NCBI GenBank assembly: GCA_026225945.1
Contig: JAMJFZ010002307.1
Coordinates: 8,537,501-8,601,500 of the forward strand
Length of the DNA stretch: 64,000 nucleotides
DNA from: Cricetomys ansorgei
Lineage: Eukaryota > Chordata > Mammalia > Rodentia > Nesomyidae
Direction of reading: 5' to 3'
The notes below the pieces were generated by a model, which saw only the letters and a list, made by a program, of their open reading frames with translations, was not told the origin of the DNA and searched no databases. Positions 1 to 10,919 of this stretch are shown here, piece by piece. A program made the position numbers and the translations under genes. The first letter of the stretch is position 1. Every line of letters begins with the position of its first letter.

Positions 1-1479
1 TTTTATTAATGTTGATGCAGGCTAGTTACAGGACATAAATTTTATTCTATCATATATCATTATTCTGACCACCCTTAAGATATTCTCAAGCATTGAATTT
101 GCCCCTTACAACCTGCGTAAGCCTCAGGCACAAAGGAATTACTCCAATGGAAAGATGCTTCCTTGTGAAGATAAGGTCTTTGGTCTGAAGTTTCAAGTTC
201 TGCCCACTGAACTAAATATTCTATGAACTATTTAGCATACAGTTATAATAACAGAGCCATAGTCATTAAGGTCATTTCACTTGAGGCTCCGATTTGAACT
301 TCTTTTAGATTCTAGGCAAACAAAAATCTTTTTTACTTTATCTACTTTCGAGGCTGAGAAAGAAAGCCTTTTCCCCTGGATTTTTGGGAATGTTAGAATC
401 TAATGATAGAATGGACTACATTTTGAAACATAAAAGGCCAAGGTAGCCTACTAGAGGCACAGTGAATGCATAACTTCATATGGGAATTTCCCAGGCATGA
501 GATTATTCTGAGATCTCAATCTCATAGTTAAACAGTAATATATCAAAAATACGGTGAAAATGGTTGCTTTATAAAATATAAAGGAAGCAGTCATTTAACT
601 TTCATGAAATGTCAGGAGCTTTATTCACAGATCCCAAACTTAAGAAACTTGAGATAGGAGTATTTAAGTAGAACCTTTCAAGAATAAACAAACCTTCCTT
701 TACTAACTTGAAATGAAACATGCAATGAGTAATTTTCACATAGCAGCCCTCTGCCTATTTCTAAGTTCTGATGGAATCTACAACAAACAACCAATTCTAT
801 ACAGTCATATCCATGCATCTGCTAAGAAACAGCTGCTTCTGTAAGGTCCCAGAGGACTGACAAGACATTTACCAGTGATTCCAGTTGAAACACAGGTTCA
901 GGTGTCTTAGAACCTTGGTTGAGTCATTCATATTCCCTGTGGTCCCTGTGAGCATCCCTGGTGTTTAAGCTATATCTTGACTTCCTTTCTGATTTCATCC
1001 AGGTCCAAAGCCTTCTGTGAAGATTTTAACCAATGTTTTTCCCTATTGTTTGCATCTTAGCTTTCTACATTGGGTTCTGTTTATCTACATATAAGTAGGC
1101 TAGACAAGCAAAAGAATTAATGTGGTGAGCTTCCTCAATGTTGTTTCTTCCTTTCCCTACTCATATGTACTTTTCTCCTCCTCCCTATTCTTTGGTGTTA
1201 CCTTCCAAACACTTCTATGAAATAAAGGGAACTCGGTCTACAACACAGATCTTCATCCAAGTATTTGTAGCTTCCGGGGTGCTTTGGTTTTCTGTACGCC
1301 TAAGTCTTGGTACTATGCAGGACTCTTCCTTCCAGTCACTGTGAATCCTTAAGAGACCATTGTGTTGTCCCCATTCTGCCTGTTGGAGAAACCACATATA
1401 AAGTCACTTCAACTTGTCCCATAAACAATGAATTTCATCTTAAAAACTACTTTTTTAGAAGGGGGAGGTAGGGAGTTGA
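1..1479. other. Unassigned AT-rich sequence
   Basis: I see no long open frame, no RNA gene and no repeat I can name in this stretch. The short open frames near 1138-1397 occur on both strands and have no recognisable protein features. Old, highly diverged repeats could be present below what can be read by eye. Confidence 0.5.
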
Positions 1480-1610
1480 AATAGTGTCTCATGTACCCTA
1501 TGCTGGCCTTGAAATTATTGTATAACCAGGATGACCTTGAACAAATAATCCTTCTGCTTCCACTCTCCAAGTGTTGGGACTACAGCCATGTGCCACCATA
1601 CCTGGCAGAT
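1480..1610 (-). mobile_element. B1-type SINE, old copy, minus strand
   Basis: Read on the plus strand, this shows the reverse-complement B1 order: a 'gtgtctcatgta' block, 'ctggccttgaa', 'aagtgttgggactaca' and 'gtgccaccatacctggc'. B1 is a 7SL-derived, LINE-1-mobilised rodent SINE. The many mismatches and the extra 'ggatgaccttgaac' block suggest an older (proto-B1-like) copy. Open frames here are by-products of the element. Confidence 0.85.
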
Positions 1611-1794
1611 TTTTTTTTTACTCTGACTCTTTTTCCCATTGAGGTTTACCAAGGGTGTGTGCCAGGCCCTAGAAATGTTCTCTGTGAAGGGTAGCATCCA
1701 TACAAGAGATAGCATAACAGGGGAGAACTAGATTACCCTCTGCAAAGCTCTAATCCCTTTTTAAGAAAACACAATGTCTTGCTTTTACCAATAT

Positions 1795-1930
1795 GTATCA
1801 GGCAGATCACAAACACCTATACAGGATCCAATGCCCTCTTCTGTCCTTCACAGATACCACTATCCATGTGGTACACATGTATATACCCAAGGCATGCTAT
1901 AAATGGATAAAATAAAATAATTGAAAGTCT
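1795..1930 (+). mobile_element. B3/B2-type SINE, 3' part, plus strand
   Basis: The 3' half of a tRNA-derived B3/B2 SINE is visible: a 'cacaaacacct' block, then 'atgccctcttctgtcct', a 'tgtggtacacatgtatatac' block and an A-rich tail with 'aaaataaaata'. The tRNA-like head is missing, as expected for a 5'-truncated copy. Confidence 0.75.
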
Positions 1931-2849
1931 TTTTAAAAAATGAAAGTGAAAAAGAGAAAAATAATTCTGAATTATAAAATCCATCCTTCTAGTTCTGTTT
2001 TCATAGCTAACCACTCTAATCCTCTGCTCCCTGGTTATCTTTATAGAAATTTTACAAACATCTCCTAACTGATCTTACACATTTATCACATATTCTGGTA
2101 AATTAAAAATTATTCAATTATATATTAGAATCACCTTTGATATTATGTTTCAGCATAAAATTATAATTAGTTTTTTTCTCACCAATGCCACAGTCCAAAC
2201 TCATTTTGTATTTGGAGATGAGCTCTCACATATCAGAGCTGAGCCCACAGTCCACACCCTATTGCTGTGTTTTGATCCCAGACCTATATCTCACTGCAAG
2301 CAAATCTGAATAGTGATCTACACTAGCCTTCTGATTCTACACCCTTCCACATCTCCCCAGATAGTGCACCTGGATCTAAGCACCTGTCCCCACAGCTGCC
2401 CCACTCTAGCCTGTACTACCTTCAGAGAACTTTGGGCTGCCAGAAGTTATTTTTACCAAAATTACTGAAAGCAAAAAAGTTAGCATCCAGCACAGCTTAT
2501 AACTGAAGGGTGTGGATGTTTGAATCCAAGGTCTCACACTTCTGAGTGGGACAGACTCTGTAACATAATTAAAGACTGTAAAACCCAGAAGGGGTTCTGT
2601 TGAGTTGAGGACTTCACCAGAGCCAGCATTCTGGTTCATCTTCTCTGCCATCTCCTCCCCTCATCCGGATCCTGAAAATCACTTGCTCTTTATACTACCA
2701 CTCAGGAGATAATAGTATAATACACTTCCTTTTGTTCCACCTACTTCAGATAAACCAGTGTCTGGATCTTCCATGAACCTTAGACCAGGCTGAAGTCTCT
2801 GGAACTTATAAGTCCCCTCCCCCTTTGGAATGCTACTTTCCTACATGTG
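1931..2849. other. Unassigned unique sequence
   Basis: No repeat, RNA gene or credible coding region recognised. An 81-codon minus-strand frame at 2406-2651 has low-information content and no family resemblance. Confidence 0.45.
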
Positions 2850-3120
2850 CCTGTAGTTAATGCCTTTCTATCTTCCAAATCTCATGCAAGCATCACTGAA
2901 TCCAGTAGTTTCTCTGACTGTTCTTCACCCTTGACCTCACTGGAGTCCACACTCTTCTAGCCCCGTATTTTATTCTGCAGTCACGTTCCTTTATTTATGA
3001 TTACTAATTGAATGCTTAACTCCCTAAATGTAGCTCAGCTGTGGATTTATCAACTTTGTCTCCCTTCCCTGGTTCCATTCTAGTGCACAGCAAATGAATC
3101 ACATAACTTGAAAAGGAATG
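2850..3120 (+). mobile_element. L2 LINE 3'-end fossil, plus strand
   Basis: The order of short blocks follows the mammalian L2 3' end: a pyrimidine-rich 'tttctctgactgttcttcaccc' region, then 'tttatttatgattactaat', a 'ctccctaaatgtagctc' block and 'tttatcaactttgtctccc'. L2 is an ancient, inactive LINE predating placental mammals. Divergence is high, so the boundaries are approximate. Confidence 0.55.
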
Positions 3121-3121
3121 A

Positions 3122-3255
3122 AGGCATTTTCTTTAATTTTTAATTTAACATTTTAAACATTTTAATCAAAGTATTACTGCATCACTTCCCCCATTCTTTT
3201 TCCTCTCTCCCTTTTTTCTTTATTACTGTTACACACACACACACACACATTTAAT
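3122..3255 (-). mobile_element. Lx-type LINE-1 3' UTR fragment, minus strand
   Basis: An AT-rich start is followed by 'tactgcatcacttccccc', a pyrimidine run and 'ttattactgttacacac', which is the order seen in reverse-complemented 3' UTRs of old rodent LINE-1 (Lx). The (AC)n run lies at its expected position. Only a short fragment remains. Confidence 0.6.
3231..3249. repeat. (AC)n microsatellite
   Basis: About 9.5 uninterrupted AC units, probably grown from the AC run of the L1 3' UTR fragment that contains it. Confidence 0.9.
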
Positions 3256-5009
3256 GAAATATACAAATAAAGTTATGCAAACCTTACCTACAGCATAAAT
3301 ACAATAAATTTCCAATCTGAAAGTAATCTTCCTGTTCACATAATAACCAAAATTAGAGAATCTTGATTGAATATTGGTTACTTAATGAATTAAACTTCTT
3401 AATAGAATTATATTATAATTCATATTTACAATGAATTGTAATTCATAATTACTTATGAATTATACCTCAAGAACATATTTAACAAGCATTTTATCTACAA
3501 TGTAAGCTTGGGAGACAGTATATTTCTTACAGATTATTGGTTCAGGAAGCTCAAGTTGAAGACTTTGAAACATACAATAGAATGTGGAAACAAGACTTCT
3601 CTGAGAATAGTACACAATGTAAGAGTACAAAATATATGTACTATGCTTAAAATTTGCCAGGGACCTGGATCTTTGGATAAAAAATCAGTGTATGGGGGTC
3701 TTCTCATGGAATTATGCTCTGTCATAGAACAGAGTAGAATCCTGTGTGATACAAAATTTTCAGAATTCAATTCTAATACCATGCAATGAAAGAAATTAAA
3801 AATTTCCCACAGTTTTATGGCAACGAGCAAGCTCTGCAGGGAGTGAGGTGCAAAGCTAATGTTGAGATGGAGGGCGTTAATAAATTAAAAGAGAAGGACA
3901 ACCAAAACATGAAACCAAGAATGGACTTGAAAGATAACTTGATCGGAACATTAGGAAAGCAGACAGGGGGCTGCAGAGGACTGAAGCCAGGCACCGACTC
4001 TGGATAAACATTATCCAACCCTTTTCTTTCTCCGTCTTTAAGAGACAATCTCCTGTCAGTGACCATCACTTAGAAAGGTATAAAGCTGGACACGTGCAGT
4101 GAAATTGAGTTAAGTTCTTTTGGAGCAAGCCTACTGCCTTGTACTTGGGCTTTCTGCCCATCAGGAGCCATAATGTGAGCGCCCAGATTTTAATCAGAAC
4201 AAGGGACTCATACCGGAAAGTATATCACTGTATTGGCTCACTGTATTGACTTTCTGATAATGTTCTAAAGCCAGTTGAGTAAGAGAGAGAAAGTGCCAGT
4301 GGGTACAAATTGTGGCATCAATTCTCTGCCAGGCTGATCAATTGGATTTGTATATTACCTCCAGCTACAATCTTAAAATCTATAGTTTTCCTCTCTCCGG
4401 TGCACAGCTCACAGCTTAAATAATTGCAGATCCAAATGGATTGAACAGGTCCTAAATTAAAGATGTGTGAACATTGTTGTTTTAACTATTCTTAATTATT
4501 CACTAATTCAGCTCAATGGATTCACTTCTTCCTCTCTCCTTTTGGTCTTTCTCTAATTTCCCTTAGAATAAAGATTCCTCACAGTTTGCATAAGCATTCT
4601 TCAAGTTATTTGTTACTACTATGTTAATCAATAAGAGAAACATAATATGTATATATGGATTTTTAGATACATCAAACTGGTTCATTAAAACTATCAGTTC
4701 TGCATTACAAACACTGTCTGTGCCTTCATTTGTAACTATTTCTTTCCCACAATTATAAGATTTTAAAAATCCATTCATTAGATATCAATGTTGAAAAAGG
4801 AAAAGTTAAAATACATTTACTCAAAAACTTCTTCCAATAGAATATAGAAAGCTTTGTGGAAAAATGTAAACTTCAGACAATAGCTCAAAATGTCAGTTAC
4901 AGGAAATTCAATGTCTATTACAGAAATTTAACATAAGCAAATAATAAGCAGGCTATTTAAATGTATCTCAGATTTTGCTCTGCAGACTGCTTAAGAATAC
5001 ACAGTCACA
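3256..5009. other. Unassigned AT-rich sequence
   Basis: Nested short inverted repeats lie at 3414-3464. Open frames of 73 to 98 codons near 3508-4069 occur on both strands of the same DNA and show no protein family, so I do not call them genes. Confidence 0.45.
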
Positions 5010-5202
5010 ATCTGGTCAAAGGTCTCAGAGGATAAAGGCATTTGTCATCAAGGCTGATGATCTGAATTTGATCCCAGAGCCCACATGGTGGAAAGAGGAA
5101 ACCAATAACCAAGACTTGTCTGCTGGCCTTCATGCAAGCAACATGGTATGTGTGTGTTCACACACATATGCATGTACATGAATAAATAAATAAATAAATG
5201 TA
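5010..5202 (+). mobile_element. B3-type SINE, plus strand, with AAAT tail
   Basis: The tRNA-like head appears as 'cagaggataaaggcatttgtc', followed by 'tctgaatttgatcccagagcc', 'cacatggtgga' and a TG/CA-rich region. It ends in a tail of five ATAA-type units at about 5179-5199. This is the usual B3 arrangement, moderately diverged. Confidence 0.85.
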
Positions 5203-5324
5203 GTGAGAAAGAAATTCACATTTACTAAAATGATTTAAAAGTGAAATTTTTCAAATTTATTCAGATGGTGAGGGTTATTTTGTTCAGATATCAAAGACTA
5301 CTTTTATGCTGATAAGAACAACAA

Positions 5325-5490
5325 TACTAATGTACAATATTTAGTGAATAGTTAATAGTCACTGTGAACGAACTAAGCCATTCACACATACTAGTCTCGT
5401 TTGATCTCACGAATACCTAGTAGGTTAAGAGTTGTAACTCCATTTTATAGGGTTAGTAAACTTAAAGAGATTAAATAGATTTAATTGATA
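5325..5490 (-). mobile_element. MIR SINE fossil, minus strand
   Basis: Reverse-complement MIR order is clear: 'taagccattcacacatacta', a block like 'tttgatctcacgaatacct', 'agtaggttaagagttgtaac', then 'tccattttatagggttagtaaact'. MIR is a tRNA-derived SINE amplified before the placental radiation. This copy is long for a rodent genome. Confidence 0.75.
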
Positions 5491-5562
5491 TGTGAAAAAG
5501 CCTGTCCTCTTGAAACATTAAAATTAAATTAGTGGATGGTTTATTTTATAGCCCCTTTGGAA

Positions 5563-5590
5563 AACAAAAACAAAAACAAAAACAAAAAAA
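5563..5590. repeat. (CAAAAA)n simple repeat
   Basis: About four CAAAAA units followed by an A-run. It may be a tail remnant of a retroposon, but no SINE body is visible beside it. Confidence 0.8.
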
Positions 5591-6104
5591 AACAATAAAT
5601 GAAAATTTAGAAACTCAAACAAGATCCCCAGCCTCAACACTAGGTTGTCTCAAAACTGAAGCTGAAAGGGTCAAGGGAGTTACAAAGAGAGATACTAACC
5701 ACAGAGATGAGATAACTTTTCTATCTCTAGCAGGAAGAGCACCTATGCCATTAGTGTATAAGCTTCTGTTATTGATCTATCTACTCTAAAAAAGAGGTTA
5801 TGAGGAGTGACGATATCTATGAAGAAGAAACTGGGATTATTAAAGCAAAATTACCTATCCATTTGATGAAGTCAAGAGAATACCGAGACCCTCAGGAAAA
5901 GAAGCATAGAATCCAAGGGTGGTCTACATCCTACTGTGAGTTCTAAGATCCAGGAGACACGATCTTCCTAGATTAAACGGAATAGAACAGGTAGTTTACT
6001 AGGATGGAGGCTTCCTGACTGGGGAGTACAGATTGTTACCAAATAAACATTTTACTGAATAAGCTCAAAGAAAAATTCCATTTAAAAATCATGGAAAAGT
6101 AAAT

Positions 6105-6175
6105 TGTTTTGTTATTTCTACTTATTTGTTTAAATAGTTTTGTTATTTATACAAATAAGTAGAAATAACAAAACA
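6105..6175. repeat. Perfect 25-bp inverted repeat with 21-nt spacer
   Basis: Bases 6105-6129 are the exact reverse complement of 6151-6175. The spacer (6130-6150) also repeats the 12-mer 'gttttgttattt' that begins at 6106 in the left arm (second copy 6137-6148). The arms do not extend at either edge. Perfect arms in neutral-looking AT-rich DNA suggest a recent event such as template switching during replication. No SINE or transposon ends are recognisable. Confidence 0.9.
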
Positions 6176-6180
6176 TATTA

Positions 6181-6822
6181 TAAATTATATATATAGTATA
6201 AATTGTTTTTATATATATTCAATTACTGATTTTCAAAATACAAGTTATAAAGGCTTTAAAATGTATGTGATTAAGATGTAATAGAAAGCGAATCAGAAAT
6301 AATGACCAAGAGAAATTAGAACAATATCGAACTAGATAAAATGCTTTGGAGAAAAACAAATAAATTTATAAAAATGACAATTTACTTAAGCTACCATGAA
6401 AAAAAATCACTATATGAGTAGTTCAAGCTGCAAACACTTGTCTTTCCCAGTGTGGAAGTTTGAACTCAACAGCACATTTCTAAGATGGCAATTTCTATTA
6501 ATCTTTTACTCCTTGGTTGCAGATTTTGTTTTCATTTCCCTGAGCATATCTAGTAGAGATGGGGAGAAGGAGAGAGGGAGGGAAAGAAAAAAGGGAAGTT
6601 GGGAGGAGGAACAAACGGGTGGGGGGAGAGCAGGTATATCTTTGCTTCTGAAGAATAATCTATTCTTCTGTATTAGGAACTCTTCTCATTACCTCATCTT
6701 AATTCTTTACTCATGGGTACTGTCCCTATGGAAATCACTCACTGAAGGGCGAACCTACAGAGAGTATAATTCAATCTCTACTAGAACTTAAATATCATAC
6801 ACATGTAAATGCATTCACTATA

Positions 6823-6863
<41 letters not shown>

Positions 6864-7599
6864 AATCACTGAATAACATACACAAAAGACTATGTAATAG
6901 ACAATAAGAAAAGATGTTTCTACAAATCACAGACATACTGTCAAGGTTTTGACTTTCCTCAACATGTTCTGAACCTCCTCTAGTGCTGTGGAAAATATTT
7001 ATCTTAAAAGTATCTGAACCACCCTGTTAGTAACAACTAGAAAAGTCTGTTAATAAGATTATGTCCTCAGTGTTTACTGTCTACCAGGCAGTTGAAGAGA
7101 TGTCTTTGAATGAACAGGATATTTTTCACTAATTTATGGAAGACTACATGTGAGGAATAGAACTAACCTAGAGTCAGAGTAAGCTGGATTTGAGTGTGTT
7201 TCTAAAATTGTATTAGAATATATCTCTGACTTTCCAAAGTGGGCTTTATCACTATACAAAGATGATAATTAAATGTAACACACAATATTCGATCATTCAT
7301 TACAAAAATACCAAGCTATAAGTAAATTGGCAGAAAGACATGAGGATGTAACAACACAGAAAGCTCCGGAAGTCTCTCCTGTTTAGATGACTGTGGTTGC
7401 GGAAAAATAATAATAAGCTTTGGAACTCTGGAATATATTGAGCTGTGCAACTCATAGCAGAAAAGTTGGTTGGAAAATTTACAGCACTTTTCATCAATTT
7501 CAGTTTTATCTCAACAGCTTCCTTCAGCCTGCAACTGCTTGACAGGTAACTCTGTGTTAGTTCCTGGAAAAGATTATAAAGGTTAGAAAAGGCCTAGGA
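6181..7599. other. Unassigned sequence with GA-rich patch
   Basis: A purine-rich patch spans about 6555-6640, and a TG microsatellite follows at 6824. A 131-codon plus-strand frame at 6396-6791 crosses the purine patch and ends in basic low-complexity residues, so it is not called as a gene. Nothing else is recognised. Confidence 0.45.
6824..6860. repeat. (TG)18 microsatellite
   Basis: Uninterrupted TG dinucleotides, flanked by 'taa' on the left and 'ataaat' on the right. The length makes it likely polymorphic. Confidence 0.97.
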
Positions 7600-7992
7600 G
7601 GATGTGATGGCCAGCTTCACATCAACGCAGAGCCATCAGATGTCCAGATATTTGGCCAAACAATATTTTTGTGTTCCTATGATGGTGCTTTATGGTATTA
7701 AAGCTGCAGGTAAGGAAATCTCCAAGCTCTCCCTAATGTCAAAAAACACTTCATCCAGTCAGTGTGGGGCCTGGAGAAAAAAAACAAAACAAAACGTGAA
7801 TCTCCCCAAATGAGAGAATTCTACCTGAATGTCTGCCACTATCAAACTGAGCCCTGAGCTTTTACTGGGTTTCCAGTTGTTAATTCACTTTCAAGATCTT
7901 GGGACTTGCATTATTTAGAATTACGTGTGTAACTGTATGTATATAACCAAAATATACTCAATTAGTTCAACTTCTGAAGAAACATAGCAAGA
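7600..7992 (+). mobile_element. Ancient mammalian interspersed repeat (family not named)
   Basis: The order of blocks matches a repeat family I know from both rodents and primates. It starts with a 'cttcacatcaac' block related to 'gtcaacttgac', then 'ccagatatttggccaaaca', 'tccctaatgtc', 'tcatccagtcagtgtggggcct', 'gatcttgggacttgca', and ends near 'caacttctgaagaaac'. The copy is heavily diverged and has a small A-rich insertion at about 7780-7800. The right half carries the expected TA-rich part. Confidence 0.6.
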
Positions 7993-8394
7993 CCTCTGAC
8001 ATCCAAGAGTTAAGGATCCATACTATAATTACTGAGCACTGTTTCTGATGCTAGAAGTTATAGCACAGAGATAATCAGTCATTGTTTCAACTCATCCCTT
8101 TGCTGAAAGTCATAACTCTTATTTTAGCAACTTCTAAGGGATAGAAAACTAATACTCTCACCTCTTTTCATTTCCCCACTTGTTCTCTCTTTTTGCAACC
8201 ATGTACTAAGGTCTAGGACATTCAAACAAAAGTCACAGGAAAATTAGGATGTTACCACACCTGTCAAGACAATAAAGAAGGCACAGAAAATCAACAAACT
8301 AACAAACCCAGATTTGGAGTTTATTAATCAGGTTGATACTTAGTATGGACATGATCTGAAGAAGAAAAAGAACTAGTATAAAGAATAAAATATA

Positions 8395-8582
8395 ACCAGG
8401 CAGTGGTGGCCCATGTCTTCAATCCCAGCACTAGGAAGGCAGAGGATGGCAGATCTCTGAGAATTCAAAGCCAGCTTGGTCTACAGAGTGAGTTCTGGGA
8501 CAGCCAGAGTTACAACAGAGAAACCCTATTTTGAGAAAACCAAATAAATAAATAAATAAACAAGCAAATAAATAAATAAATA
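8395..8582 (+). mobile_element. B1 SINE, nearly full length, plus strand
   Basis: All B1 blocks are present in order: 'ccaggcagtggtggc', 'caatcccagcac', 'gaaggcagagg', 'ccagcttggtctacagagtg' and 'gagaaaccct'. They are followed by an AAAT-rich tail to about 8582. It lies within the ancient L1 region and probably inserted into it. It shares an unusual internal variant with the B1 at 24157. Confidence 0.93.
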
Positions 8583-8599
8583 TTAAAAACTAAGGGATT

Positions 8600-9165
8600 T
8601 GTGGACTTCCATCAGATGGGCGAACACTTATAGTGTGGCTATACTTGAAAGAGAAGAGAAATTTACATAAATTGCTAAAAAGAAAATAATCACCATAACT
8701 GTTCAAGATTACGTAAAGACCTACATACAAGCACGCAGAAGATTAAAAGACTTATAGAAATTCACAATGAAACAGAATAAAATTTCTTGAAACTCAAAGA
8801 CAAAAAGGGTACCTTGAAAGCAACAAGAGAGATTCTTAATATACAAAGATACATCAATAATGTTTTGAACAGATTTCCAATCAGAAATGTTGAAGACAAA
8901 AGGGTATGGAGGCAATCGATTCAAATGACTAAAACAAATACAAAAAGCATTTTGTCCTCATTAGCTAAGTGAGTTAATTATTACTAGACATGCCATAAAA
9001 ACTGTGTTGAAAAGACCAGCAGTTGAAATACAACAGTATTGCATAACAATTCAAAGCTATATAAAGATGAGGAGAGAAAGGATGTTTTAATATCACATAA
9101 ATCACAGGTTCTCTAGTTTCATGGAATACAATGTACACTGAGGGAGAGAAAAATAAGGACAAGAA
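8600..9165 (+). mobile_element. Ancient L1M/HAL1-like LINE fragment, plus strand
   Basis: The stretch around 8735-8915 follows a familiar old mammalian L1 region: 'gattaaaagacttatagaaa', 'ttcacaatgaaacag', 'gaaactcaaagacaaa', 'ccttgaaagcaacaagagag', then 'cagatttccaatcagaaa'. Frames are broken, so it encodes nothing. The pieces at 10920-11400 appear to be later parts of the same or a related element, separated by younger insertions. Confidence 0.65.
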
Positions 9166-9629
9166 TTTGCCTTGGAACCTAACACTGCCCAGGAGCAGGA
9201 ATACCCTCCTAGCTCCATAGTTCAGATCTCAGTCCAAACATTGAATCTAGCATGCATCCTGGTGCAAGGTGGCAGCAAATAGTCTAACCTTATGTAGACA
9301 ATTTAATCTCTGTCCCATATCAGCACAAGGTCGACTTCTGTAATCCTAGGCACTCTGGACCAGATGCAACACCTGGCATGAGTCAGCAGTTCTGGATTTC
9401 TGACACTTTCTACCACTATCCCCACCATAGGATTTTTGTAACTACAGTATTTCTATACTTTCTCAAATGTAAAGGCATAGATATAGGACCCTAAGAATTA
9501 GGAGTGATTAGGGACAAGTGACACTAACAAAAGACAAAATAAGGTATCAGTGATCAACCCTTAAAGAAATAGAGATAATATGAACTTAATGCCAAAGGAT
9601 TTAAACCAATTGTTTTAAGAAAGTACGAT

Positions 9630-10034
9630 AGCTAGTATTAATTCAACTTGACACCTAGGAATCAGGCCTCTGATGCACCTGTCATGAATTGTCTAGATAA
9701 AGTTTAGTCTCTGAGAATATCTGTAAGGGATTATCTGGATTGAGATAATTGATGTGGAAAGACCCATCTTAACGGTAGGGGAGATCATTTCCTGTTTCTG
9801 GGGTATATAAAATAAGAAAGGTCAGCTGAGTACTAGAATATGTGCTTTGATTCATTGTTCTCTGTTTTTGACTGAGGAAGTAATATGACAAATTGCTTCA
9901 AGGTCCTGCCACCTTGACTTCCTCAAACTGATGGAATGAAACCAGGAATTGTTCACCAAATAAATCCTTCTTTCCCTTAAGTTGCTTCCATCAGGGTAAT
10001 TTATCACAGCAACAAGACTTAAAAACTAAAACAG
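9630..10034 (+). mobile_element. LTR-like rodent interspersed repeat, copy 1, plus strand
   Basis: The copy opens with 'attcaacttgacacctagg', passes 'ggcctctgatgcacctgtca', 'gggattatctggattgagat' and 'ggtatataaaataag', and ends with 'accaaataaatccttctttc' and 'atcacagcaacaagac'. A TATA-like word in the first half and an AATAAA-type signal about 65 bp before the end give it LTR-like architecture. The same order recurs at 54672-55018. I recall related repeats as common in mouse, but the family (MaLR-type LTR or a non-autonomous DNA element such as URR1) is not settled from sequence alone. Confidence 0.7.
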
Positions 10035-10091
10035 GAAGTTTAGCAAGCTTCAAGGTAATACAGAGAAATAATTTCAAAAACATTAGAAAAC

Positions 10092-10272
10092 TAGAGACTG
10101 GGGATGTAGCTCATCCTTGCATAGCATGCATGAAGCTTTGCATTTGATCTGCAGAGCACCTATATCCCCAATACTCAGGAGGAGGAAGCAAGAGGATCAG
10201 AAATTCAAAGTCATTCCTGACTCCAGAGAGATCAAGGACAGACTGCATACCTGATATTTTGTATCAAAAAGA
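10092..10272 (+). mobile_element. B4-type SINE (ID head fused to B1-like body), plus strand
   Basis: The ID/tRNA-Ala-like head is visible as 'ggggatgtagctcatccttg', 'catgcatgaagctttgca' and 'tgatctgcagagcacc'. A B1-like body follows: 'ccaatactcaggaggaggaag', 'gaggatcagaaattcaaagtc'. The head-body order is diagnostic of B4. It separates parts of the ancient L1. Confidence 0.82.
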
Positions 10273-10600
10273 ATTTCTTTAACTAGATGAACAATCTTAG
10301 GAAAGTAGTATCTTGACTTGAGAAATTTAATTTTATGGGTAAATTAAAGCAACCACAGTAGCTAGTTGAATAAAAGTCGAAGGGCTAAAATTTACAATAA
10401 AAAGGGAAAATACACTAGGAGTCAACAACAATTGAATTAATCATGCAGATAAAAGTGTCTTTGAAACTGACAAAAGCTGTTTGTAAATGTCAGTTCAGCT
10501 GCAGAAAGTAAAATAATGATAAAAGATTTGCAGTACATATTAGACAGTATATAAAGAATAAATATTATAGAAGTTAATAATACAAAGAAAAGTTAAGGAG

Positions 10601-10662
10601 TATAGGGAGGTATAAATATAAACAAAATATATATAGGGAGGTATAGATATAAACCAAATACA
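10601..10662. repeat. Two-copy 31-bp tandem duplication
   Basis: Units 10601-10631 and 10632-10662 both begin 'tatagggaggtata' and differ at three positions. The unit lies in AT-rich sequence of the ancient L1 neighbourhood. Confidence 0.9.
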
Positions 10663-10919
10663 TTGCATGAGATTCTCGAAGAAGTAATAAAAACTAAAGA
10701 AGTAGGAAGATTACTTAAAAACAGTTGGTAGTATGAGACTTTCAAAACAAAAAGTTTATGTCTATGTAAGTCAGAGTTAGATCCAAGGCCTCCGATCACG
10801 TCCAACTGCACTAAGGCTACCTCAATACTATAGTTCTAATTATAATGGAGACAGTCATGAATCAAGAGTAGAGTGTGGAGTAGGAAGAGTAAAGAGGAGA
10901 TGTGCAAATAATTGCACAA

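Noticed and set aside
6105..6175. Perfect hairpin as a microRNA precursor
   Set aside because: It is very AU-rich, lacks bulges typical of precursors, and fits better as a replication-error inverted duplication. Small RNA data would be needed to reopen this.
6396..6791. 131-codon plus-strand frame
   Set aside because: Its centre is a translated purine tract (Lys/Arg/Glu-rich). No signal for a gene was seen around it.
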